Assembly (NCBI GenBank): GCA_036785325.1
Contig: JAXIVH010000012.1
Location: forward strand, 5,987,819-6,051,818
Length of the DNA stretch: 64,000 bases
Origin: Urophycis tenuis
Taxonomy: Eukaryota; Chordata; Actinopteri; Gadiformes; Phycidae
Direction: 5' to 3'
Part shown: one piece after another, positions 36,036 to 46,122 of the stretch
Layout: the number at the start of each line of letters is the position of its first letter
Numbering within the stretch: the first letter of the stretch is position 1
Notes under the pieces: model-generated
Told to the model about the DNA's origin: nothing
Databases searched by the model: none
The model's input: the letters and a program-made list of their open reading frames with translations, nothing else
Position numbers and translations under genes: made by a program

Positions 36036-37591
36036 GCAAGTGCAAGTGGAGAGGCTTGTTCTTGACTTGATTTATTAGGCACAGTTTTAAAGAAAGCAAT
36101 AACAACAATAATACAAATTATACATTCCAGAAAGAAAAAAATATTTGAATTAAAATTTTAAAAAAGACATGCGATGGAAGCCCAAAAAACCCTCATAGGG
36201 CTTGAATAGTGGGATTCCCTAATATAACACTAAGGGGGGGAAAAGAACAAGGAATATAGAATCGTACAGAACAAAAAACTAAAAAAACAAAACAAAGACA
36301 CAACATAACAATGAAGCAAGCATTATAATAGGTTATTGAATAGTAATAGGTTTTTCTGAGATTTTTTAAATGATAAATGAGAAAGGTTGATTAAGTAAGG
36401 AGGAAGTGAGTTCCATATCCTGGATCCTTTATATGTGATGCTAAATTGTGAGGTGAGGTGGTTAGTGATTTGGGAGGCCGAAGTTGTAAAGCTTTTTCGG
36501 GTAGGGTAATTGTGAAACTGATTATTGGTTATGAAGAGATTATTAAAAACAGGGGGAAGTGTTTTGTTTAATGAACCAAATACAAATTGTGCAACTTGGA
36601 AGCTGTTGATTTGATAAATGTTTAGAATGCCAAGTTTGCTAAACAAAGGTATGACTTCTAGGAGCTGAGGTGGAAATGATTCTTACCGCCCTTTTTTGCA
36701 AGCGGACTATTGGTTGCAGTTTATTATGATGAGTGCTGGCCCAAGCAATATTACAATAACAAATGAAAGGATAAACCATTGAATAGTAAAGATTGAGTGA
36801 GACTGTTGTATTTAAAAGATAACAAATTTTTCCAATTATTCCAATGTTTTTTGCAATTTTGGATGTAATGATTGAGATGTGAGGTTTCCAGGATATGTTT
36901 TCATCTATAAGTACACCAAGAAAACGAGTTGATTTTACTTTAGTTATTGAAACATTACCAATAAGCACAGTTATATTTGTAGGATTTGAGAATAAAACTT
37001 GTTTTCGTAATGTTTAATGACAATTTATTTATTTTTAACCATTTTGCAATTTTTTTCAATTCCTCATTAACAACTTTCATGAGAGTTTTTTGGATCTGAG
37101 TGAGAGTGAAACAGACTAGTATCATCAGCAAACAAGATGTTTGATAACAGATCTGAGACATTAGCTAAATCATTAATATATGTATATATAAGGAACAATA
37201 ATAGCCCCAGGATTGATCCCTGAGGGACACCAGATTTGGTCACAAGGGGTGGGGAATTTACTCTTTTATATGCAACAAACTGTAATCTATGTTCAAGATA
37301 ACTAGAGACCCACTCAACCGCTTGATTATCAAGTCCTAAGTGTTTTAATTTTTGCAACAGAATATAATGATCCATGGTGTGTCGAATGCTATTGATAAGT
37401 CTAAGAAAATTCCTATTGAAAGTTGTTTCTTATCCTTTACTCTATATAGCTCATTAATAAAATGTGTAATAGCCATATCCGTAGAATGTGATTTCCTGAA
37501 ACCGTATTGGTGTTTAAATAAGATTTCATTTTCGTCAAGATACTTTATTAGTCTGTTGTATGATAACTTTTCAAGAATCTTTGAAATGGTG

Positions 37592-38065
37592 GGTAAAATA
37601 TAGCCTGGCTGACGCGTCCACATCTCGATGAGATGGTGGTCTGGGAACTAGGTGTGCATTTTCTCGTATTTGAGGCGTGGTTTACGAATGCCTAGAGCCG
37701 TTTATTGGGCGCTACGAATGTCTATCAAATGGCGTCTGGTTCTTCACATGCTGCTTTGCGCGCGATTCATAGCCAATTGCTACTGAAAATTAGCTACTAA
37801 AATTAAATTAATTGCTACAAAAGCTACTTAATACACTTTCTAAAGCTGCATCAAACGGTAACGTTGTGTTCGCTGCCATGTTGGATTAACACGCTACAAG
37901 CTTCGGTGTCGTGCATAGACATCGTCATCGTATTGCTCCCCCCCCCGTTCTGTGATTGGTTCCCTAACTCAGGGGAAAATAAGGGCGGTGGTTTCCAGAC
38001 TGTCTTTGCAGTGAGAATGAAATCGCGCGCAAAGCAGCATGGGAATTCCCAGGCTAGGTAAAATA
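37592..38065. mobile_element. 456 bp non-autonomous DNA transposon with 9 bp target-site duplication
   Basis: Insert 37601-38056. The termini are inverted (TAGCCTGG at left; CCAGGCTA at right) and the flanks are GGTAAAATA at 37592-37600 and 38057-38065. The site lies exactly inside the LINE RT motif NYRPISILP, whose two halves are recovered on either side. A 9 bp duplication fits Mutator-like (MULE) or related elements; it has no coding capacity. Confidence 0.85.
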
Positions 38066-39415
38066 GAAATAGGTCGGTAATTGGTAAAGATGGCAGGATC
38101 ATCAGCTTTGTAAGCAGGGATAATTTTGGCAATTTTCAATTCCTGTGGCACGATTCCTTTGTTAAATGATAAGTTAAATATATGTGTCAGTGGTTCAGCA
38201 ATGGCATCAGACACCTCTTTAAGTAGCTCTGCATTGAGATTGTCATACCCAGGAGCAGAATTCTTCAGAGATCCTAGTACCTTGCATAGTTCAAAGGAAG
38301 TGACAGGACTAAAATGAAATCCACCAGTGGGTGGCGATGTCATAAATTGAAGGGGACTTTCATTGACTACAGGTATTTTGGAGGCCAAAGCTGATCCAAT
38401 TTCCACAAAAAAAGTTAAATTTGTGGGCTATTACAACAGGGTCCTTAGTGAGTGATCCTTCAAGTTTAAATTCATTGGGAAGAGATTTTTTTGTTTTTGT
38501 TTTGTTGAGGATATTATTGATGATACTCCAAAGTGCTCTCATATTATTTCTGCTCTCAGCCAGTTTGGTGTTCAAGTAATGCTTTTTAGCCCCTCTAATA
38601 ATGTGATTTAATTTATTTCTATATTTTTTAAATTCATTAAGATGAAATGGGTTGGGACTAGAAAGAAATGTTTTATATAATCTGTACTTCTTTTTAAGGG
38701 ATGTTATAATTCCTGGGGTTATCCAAGGCTGTATTGGCTTGGAGTAGAATTTAGAGGCTGATCTCTTCTCAGGAAAGGCAACATTATATGTATAGGTTAT
38801 TTTATGTAGGAAAATAGTACACGCCTTCTGTGGGTCTTGATTGTCCAGAGCATTTACCCAAGAGAGATGCTCTATCAACTCTTTAAATTTGTTGAGTCGT
38901 GGATAGAAATTGGAGTCCATAATTCCTTTTATGAATGTCATGAGGAAAATTGGAAGGTGATCTGATATATCCATACAAAGTATCCCTGAATTCATTTCTT
39001 ATCTAGTACATTAGTAAATATATTGTCAATCAGTGTGGCTGAAGTTTCAGTCACTCTGGTTGTCTTAGATATTACCAGATGAAAACAATATGAAAACATC
39101 ATGTCCAAAAATTAGTTAATCTGTTTGTTTTTAATTGAATCAGTAGTATTAATATTAAAATCTCCCATAATATAACATTGTTTCCTCTCTTTGGATAGTA
39201 TGTCAAGCACATCTGCCAAATGAGAGTTAAAATCACTTATACTCAAGTTTGGTGGCCTATAAATACATCCAATGATGGTATGATTACCTGTTTCAATAAA
39301 TACACTGTCTCCAGAGAAAATCAGACATTTTACTATATCATGTCTTTCCTTATACTCCACACTGGTATTAATAAATAGTGAGACCCCTCTACCCATTTTA
39401 TCATCTCTACATCTA

Positions 39416-39428
39416 TATACATGGTTAT
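39416..39428. repeat. Target-site duplication of Rex3 copy 2 (left)
   Basis: TATACATGGTTAT, repeated at 42741-42753. Confidence 0.92.
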
Positions 39429-42400
39429 CCATCCATCCATTGTCTTCCGCTTATCCGGGGTCAGGTCGCGGGGGCAGCAGCCTGAGGAGAGAAGCCCAGA
39501 CTTCCCTCTCCCCAGCCACTTCGTCCAGGTCTTCTGGGGGGATCCCGAGGCGTTCCCAGGCCAGCCGAGAGACATAGTCCCTCCAGCGTGTCCTGGGTCT
39601 TCCCCGGGGCCTCCTCCCGGAGGGACGTGCCCGGAACACCTCCCCAGGGAGGCGTCCAGGAGGCATCCTTACTAGATGCCCGAGCCACCGCAACTGGCTC
39701 CTCTCGACACAGAGGAGCAGCGGTTCTACTCTGAGCTCCTCCCGGATGACCGAGCTTCTCACCCAATCTCTAAGGGAGAGCCCAGACACCCTGCGGAGGA
39801 AACTAATTTCGGCCGCTTGTATTCGCGATCTCGTTCTTTCGGTCACTACCCACAGCTCGTGGCCATAGGTGAGGGTAGGAACGTAGATTGACTGGTAAAT
39901 CGAGAGCTTTCGCCTTTCGGCTCAGCTCCTTCTTCATCACGACGGACCGGTGCAGAGCCCGCATCACTGCCGATGCCGCACCGATCCGTCGGTCAATTTC
40001 CCGCTCCATCCTCCCCTCACTCGTGAACAAGACCCCGAGATACTTGAACTCCTCCACTTGAGGCAGGATCTCCTCCCAGACCTGGAGAGTGCACTCCACC
40101 CTTTTCCGGCTGAGAACCATGGCCTCGGATTTGGAGGTGCTGATGCTCATCCCAGCCGCTTCACACTCGGCTGCGAACCGCTCCAGTGAGAGCTGAAGGT
40201 CACGGCCCGATGAAGCCAACAGGACCAGATCATCCGCTAAAAGCAGCGACCCAATCCTGAGGCCACCGAACCGTAACCCCTCAACGCACTGGCTGCGCCT
40301 AGAAATTCTGTCCATAAAAGTTATGAACAGAATCGGTGACAAAGGGCAGCCCTGGCGGAGGCCAACTCTCACCGGAAACAGGCTTGACTTACTGCCGGCA
40401 ATGCAGACCAAGCTCTGGCACCGGGAGTACAGGGACCCGACAGCCCGTATCAGCGGGCCCGGTACCCCATACTCCCGGAGCACCCCCCACAGGACTCCCC
40501 GAGGGACACGGTCGAACGCCTTCTCCAAGTCCACAAAGCACATGTAGACTGGTTGGGCGAACTCCCATGCACCCTCGAGGACCGCGCTAAGGGTATAGAG
40601 CTGGTCCACTGTTCCACGGCCGAGAGAAAACCACATTGTTCCTCCTGAATCCGAGGTTCGACTATCCTACGGACCCTCCTCTCCAGGACCCCCGAATAGA
40701 CCTTACCGGGGAGGCTGAGGAGTGTGATCCCCCTGTAGTTGGAGCACACCCTCCGGTCTCCCTTTTTGAAGAGGGGAACCACCACCCCGGTCTGCCAATC
40801 CAGAGGCACTGCCCCCGATGTCCACGCGATGCTGCAGAGTCGTGTCAACCAAGACAGCCCCACAGCATCCAGGGCCTTTAGGAACTCGGGGCGGATCTCG
40901 TCCACCCCCGGGGCCTTGCCACCGAGGAGCCTTTAACCACCTCGGCGATCTCAGCCCCGGAGATAGGAGAGTCCCCCCCGAGTCCCCAGACCCTGCTTCC
41001 TCAGTGGAAGGCGTGTTGGTGGGATTGAGGAGGTCTTCAAAGTATTCCCCTCACCGATTCACGACGTCCCGAGTCCAGGTCAGCAGCGCCCCGTCCCCAC
41101 CGTACACGGTGTTGACAGAGCACTGCTTCCCCCTCCTGAGACGCCGGATGGTGGTCCAGAACCTCCTCAAAGCCGTTCGGAAGTCGTTCTCCATGGCCTC
41201 ACCGAACTCCTCCCACACCCGAGTTTTTGCCTCCGCAACCGCCGAAGCCGCACTCCGCTTGGCCCGCCGGTACCCATCAGCTGCCTCAGGAGTCCCACAG
41301 GCCAAAAAGGTCCGGTAGGACTCCTTCTTCAGCTTGACGGCATCCCTTACCGCTGGCGCCGCGACAGGCACCAACAACCTTACGGCCACAGCTCCGGTCG
41401 GCCGCTTCAACAATGGAGGCACGGAACAAGGTCCACTCAGACTCTATGTCCCCCACCTCCCCCGGGACATGGTTGAAGCTCTCCCGGAGGTGGGAGTTGA
41501 AGCTCGTTCTGACAGGAGATTCAGCCAGACGTTCCCAGCAGACCCTCACAGTACGTTTGGGTCTGCCAGGTCTGACCGGCATCTTCCCCTGCCATCGGAG
41601 CCAACTCGCCACCAGGTGGTGATCAGTTGACAGCTCCGCCCCTCTCTTCACCCGAGTGTCCAAGACATGCGGCCACAAGTCCGATGATACAACTACAAAG
41701 TCGATCATCGAACTGCGGCCTAGGGTGTCCTGGTGCCAAGTGCACATGTGGACACCCTTATGCTTGAACATGGTGTTCGTTATGGACAATCCACGTTGAG
41801 CACAGAAGTCCAATAACAAAACACCACAATCACACAACAATCACGCCCCTCCAGGTCTCACTGTCATTGCCCACATGGGCGTTGAAGTCCCCCAGCAGAA
41901 CAAGGGAGTCCCCAGAGGGAGCGTTTTCCAACACCCCCTCTAAGGACTCCAGAAAGGGTGGGTATTCTGAACTGCCAATCGGTGCATAAGCACAAACGAC
42001 AGTCAGGACCCGTCCCCCCACCCGAAGGCGGAGGGAGGCTACCCTCTCGTCCACTGGGGTGAACCCCAACGTACAGGCACCGAGCCGGGGGGAAATAAGC
42101 ATTCCCACCCCCGCTCGGCGCCTCTCCCCAGGGGCAACTCCCGAGTGGAAAAGAGTCCAACCCCTCTCAAGGACGCTGGTTCCAGAGCCAAAACTGTGTG
42201 TCGAGGTGAGCCCGACTATATCTAGCCGGTACCTCTCAACCCCACACACCAGCTCAGGCTCCTTCCCCGTCAGAGAGGTGACGTTCCACATCCCCAGAGC
42301 TAGCTTCTGCAGCCGAGGGTCGGACCGCCCAGGTCCCCGCCTCCTGCTGCCGCCCAGCTCACATAGCACCCGACCCCTTTGGCCCCTCCCATAGGTGGTG

Positions 42401-42740
42401 AACCCGTGGGAAGGGGGTCCCGCGTCGTCCCTTCGGGCTGTGCCCGACCGAGCCCCGCGGGCATAGACCCGGCCACCAGGCGCTCGCCAATGGGCCCCTC
42501 CCCCAGGCCTGGCTCCAGGGGGGGGGGCCCGGTGACCCACGTCCGGGCAAGGGAAACCCAGATCCAAAGTTATTTTTCATCATTAGGGTCTTTGAGCCAC
42601 TCTTCGTCTGGACCCTCGCCTAGGACCTGCTTGCCTTGGGTGACCCTACCGGGGACATGAAGCCCCCGACAATATAGCCCCCAGGGTCATTGGGACATGC
42701 AAACCCCTCCACCACGTTAAGGTGGCGGCTCAAGGAGGGG
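39429..42740 (-). mobile_element. Rex3 LINE (RTE clade), nearly full length, copy 2
   Basis: Same organisation as copy 1 (GGATGG tail at 39429, RT diagnostic sites near 40337 and 40783, 5' region ending near 42740), bounded by a 13 bp target duplication. It interrupts the endonuclease of an older minus-strand LINE between codons for NENHNH and VYRCRDD. Confidence 0.93.
39451..42567 (-). pseudogene. Rex3 copy 2 ORF, broken by several indels
   Basis: The endonuclease opens at 42567 (GMWNVTSL, LVLLGDFNAHVGND) and breaks near 41834, where ~25 bp differ from copy 1. Other breaks against copy 1 are a ~27 bp loss near 41355, an indel near 40935 and one near 40625. The RT has FLADDLVL-type sequence LLLADDLVLLASSGR (40210-40255), so the F of FADD is L. 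The C-terminus is better than in copy 1: it ends at the expected TAA just before the GGAT tail (39451). The copy is non-functional. Confidence 0.87.
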
Positions 42741-42753
42741 TATACATGGTTAT
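42741..42753. repeat. Target-site duplication of Rex3 copy 2 (right)
   Basis: TATACATGGTTAT, identical to 39416-39428. Confidence 0.92.
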
Positions 42754-43165
42754 GATTCTCATTATCATACATTTGAGCATTTTCATTGTTTAGCCATGTT
42801 TCTGATATCCCAATTGCAGAGAAGGTGTGATTTAGATTAGAGAGGGAGAGTGAGAGTAAATCCATGTTTTTGGAGATGCTGCGTACATTAACATGCATAA
42901 AGGAGAGGTCCTCTTTCTTTTTAAATTGGGCACTAATAGTTTAAATATATTCATCTAAAAGATACCTACAATCGGATATAGGTGATTGGTTAAGATCAGT
43001 AAAACATTTTAGGTCTGGTTCATTTCTGGTCAATATGTCTCTGGAAAGTGAGTCACCTGGTCTGGTTAGGCCCTCAGAAGGGTCAGGGTTGATTCGGTTA
43101 TTTAGATAATCCTTATGTTCAGCTTAGAGTGCTGGTCAAGCAAAGAGTTAACAAGTTCAGCATTT

Positions 43166-45267
43166 TCTATATTGTAGCCGTACAGCACCGGCACTAGTTG
43201 CCGGCTCATCTTCCAATTACCCTATCGGCACCCGCGGCGAGGATATAAGAGGGAGCTAGGCTCCTCCCCTTCCTCCTCTGGCACTTCCTGGTTCACCGGT
43301 GCGTCCGCCGCTCGCTCCCATCTCCACCACCACAGCAGGTAGGCACGTGGCAGCCGGACTGCGGTTTGAGCGCCTCGATCGCGTCGGCTAATGTTCCTTA
43401 TGCCTCTGCTGCGAAACAGATTGTTACTTGCGTCCGTCCTCACTGCCGAACCGGGCCACCAGCCGTTTCCCTGCGCGCTCAGCAACAATCCTAACAGGTA
43501 GGCTCCGATTGCTCCGGCAGCGTTATTCTCGTGCTTAACTCACGGCCGTGTTATTCTTTTAGTTTGCCTCGTCTTCGCGCTGGAGAAGCTCCGCTGCCGT
43601 ACTCGCCACTTCTCCTCGCTGGCCGGATCGGAGCTCGGCGCCCCCCCCCCCCCCCTCCGCCAAGGTCCAGTGGGGAATCCACTGCTGCTTCGCCCTGCTG
43701 ATTCGTGTACCTCCGCCATTGTCCGGGTGCGGGTCCCCTTCGTTTGACCGCGTCGGGACCCGTCCTGTGTTGTACTGCCACGGCGACGACATCAATTCGC
43801 CGCTGGCGCGTGTTGGGTGCGGCGCATGCTGTTGTGAGAGTGCGTGCGGCCGTCAGTCACGGTTGCCATAGCGACGGCATCAACTCTCCGCCGGCGTGTT
43901 TGTGTGTGTGTGTGTGTGTATGTTTGGGTTCGTGTGCGTGTTGGGTTCTGAGTGCATGTGCGTGGATGTGTGATTGGGGAAAGGGAAGGGGGCCATAACT
44001 AGGGTTGGGGGGTTCATTGTGTTTATTTCTTTCATAGTTTTTTCGTTCGCATTACCTCTTAGTTCCTGTGTTAATTACCCTTATTTTGTGTATAAAAAAA
44101 AGTAAGAATTTTGTTTATCTGCCAATCAGGTATTTTCGATTTTGTTAGTTTCTGTTTCTTTTTATTTCTGGATTCCTTATCTGTTTCCTTCGGGTTTATG
44201 TCGCGTTTTGTATTTCCCTTAGCTCAGTTCTATTTAGTTCATTTACATTTCCTTAACTGTTTCTGTTATGTTCAGTGCCTTGCTGCACTCGTTGGCAGCC
44301 TTCGTTTTGTTTATTGGGTTTTTCCAATTCGTGTTTCTTTTGGTTCTGTACATTTCCCAAATCTTTTGTTTACTTGGTTTGGCGAATAGCAAACCGCCTT
44401 CCGCCCTTTTGGATTGTTTGTTTGTTTTTCGGATTCCGTATTTTCCTTGGTTATTTGTTTCTTTTGCAAATTTTGTTTATTAGTTTAAGTAGCCCCACTG
44501 ACCCTATTTCTCCCTTGTCCCTTTCAGCTGAGAGCCATTGGTGGAGGAGGTGTTCCCGGGTGGTGGTGTCCCTCCTGTGTGCCGGGTGTTCCTGGGTTTT
44601 GGCTTGTTTTGTTTGCATTTTCTCCCTTCATCTTGTTTGCCCCTTTGGTGTGACACGGGTGAGTCTGGTGTTCCCTCTTTGACTTTCCTCCCCCTGCACT
44701 AATCCCTCTCTCCACAGGCCTCAGCTGGACTGGGGAGTTCCCTCTCCCCTAGTCCCCACTTTTAGTCCATTTTTTAGTCTATTTATCATTCTAATCTATG
44801 TTCAATAAATTTGTATATTTTGACGATTGAGCCACGTCTCCGAGCCTCCCTGCAGCACTAACCTGCGTGCCACACTGGTCCTTGGTCCCCAGATGGTCCC
44901 CAGGCAAAATACATAAGGGTCCCGAGATGAAACCCCTCGGGTGGCGTTGTCGGTGTCATCCACAAAATAATTTTTCAAAGCAAATATCTGCCCCCCACTC
45001 GTATCGCCACAATATGACTAAATGGAAACTGGTAAATGTGGGTCATAATAAGATTAAGTAAGACAACAGCATACACATTTTCATAAAATGGTCATGATTC
45101 CACATAGTGGAATAAAGAGCTCTGCTCTTTTTTTGCGGGGAAGATCAGAGAAATCCTCATTGATGTAAATAGGGGTATTCTTGAGCTAAGCTCTAGCCTA
45201 AGAATCAGTAGTTTTACTACCACTGGCCTGGGTTTGTCAGCATTCTGTATAAATCTTCCATTTCAAT
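43166..45267. other. Unclassified insert with promoter-like and polyadenylation-like features
   Basis: This lies between the LINE 5' end and the resumption of the Rex1-like LINE. On the plus strand: a TATA-like GGATATAAGAGGGAGC (43239-43254), GC-rich leader, possible splice donors CAGGTAGG (43335, 43496), an acceptor-like pyrimidine/TTTTAG (43553-43561), a T-rich body, then CAATAAATTTGTATATTTTG (44804-44823). This could be a long terminal repeat or a non-coding transcription unit. No protein domain was found in any frame. A 14-base C run is at 43642-43655. Confidence 0.4.
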
Positions 45268-46122
45268 AGACCTTGCACACCTCAGACCCATTGTGTGCCC
45301 ATCACAGGACCCCCTACAATTTGCATATCAGCCCCATATTGGGGTTGATGATACAATCATCTACCTTTTGCAGGAGGCCTACTCCGCCCTGGACAGACCC
45401 AACGCCTCGGTCCACATCATGTTCTTTGACTTCTCCAGCGCCTTCAACACCATCCAGCCCAAGCTGCTGAAGGCAAAACTGGAGAACATGCAGGTGGATT
45501 CTTCACTGGTCACATGGATCAATGACCTGGATCAATGACATGGATCAATGACCTGGATGGCCAGACAGCAGTTTGTGAGATTAAAGAACTGTGTGTCTGA
45601 CCATCGGATCGGCAACATCGGCACTCCACAGGGAACTGTGCTGTCTCCATTCCTTTTTACCACCTATGCTGCGGATTTTAAGTACCGCAGTGAGTTGTGT
45701 CATCTGCAGAAATACTCTGATGACACGGCCATTGTGGGGCATGTAGAGGGTGGGAGGGAGGATGAGTAGAGGGACCTGGTCGGCAAATTTGTTAAGTGGT
45801 GTAGGGAGAACCACCTGCAGCTAAATGTTGCAAAGACAAAAGAGATGGTGGTGGACTTAAGGAGGAACAAGCCTCTGCCCTCCCTCGTCTGCATTGGTGG
45901 GGTTGACGTCGACGTGGTAGAGTCCTACAAATACCTGGGGTTGGTGCTGGACAACAAACTGGAGTGGACTTCAAACATGGATGCAGTCTACAAGAAGGGC
46001 CTGAGCCGGCTTTACTTCCTGAGGAGGCTCAGATGTTTTATGAGTCTGTTGTTGCGAGCACCATCTTCTTCGCTGTGGTGTCCTTGGGTGCGGGCATCAA
46101 AGCGAAGGACAGACTCAATAAA
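45268..46122 (+). pseudogene. Rex1-like LINE, RT core (frameshifted)
   Basis: 45293 onward reads QDPLQFAYQPHIGVDDTIIY and MFFDFSSAFNTIQPKLLKAK. A small GGATCAATGAC tandem duplication (45516-45555) then breaks the frame. After it come RQQFVRLKNCVSD, GTPQGTVLSPFLFTTYAADF and HLQKYSDDTAIVGHVEGG (SDDT catalytic box). KYLGLVLDNKLEWTSNMDAV follows and the segment ends at KDRLNK, where L2 is inserted. Confidence 0.82.
46113..46122. repeat. Target-site duplication of L2 (left)
   Basis: ACTCAATAAA, repeated at 48563-48572; the two halves of the host LINE rejoin in frame across it (RLNK then LIKKV). Confidence 0.88.

Larger units (their letters stand above)
36036..43165 (-). mobile_element. Degenerate jockey-superfamily LINE, minus strand, split by Rex3 and a MITE
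   Basis: Minus-strand frames in order: HVNVRSISKNMDLLSLSLS and GISETWLNNENAQMYDN (42620-42898); CRDDKMGRGVSLFINTSVEY and CYIMGDFNINTTDS (39112-39432); a SDHLPIFLMTFIKG segment (38360-38995); LKIAKIIPAYKADDPAIFTN and NYRPISIL (37969-38406); ISKILEKLSYNRLIKYLDEN and QYGFRKSHSTDMA (37345-37623); SGVPQGSILG and LFADDTSLFHS (37067-37375); FLGVLIDENISWKPHI (36639-36968); FQVAQFVFGSLNK (36323-36646). Many frameshifts indicate an old copy. A Rex3 splits the endonuclease and a 456 bp element splits the RT. The clade is not resolved. Confidence 0.8.

Noticed and set aside
44111..44682. Hydrophobic plus-strand frames that resemble membrane proteins
   Set aside because: They arise from T-rich DNA, overlap each other in different frames and have no homology that I recognise.
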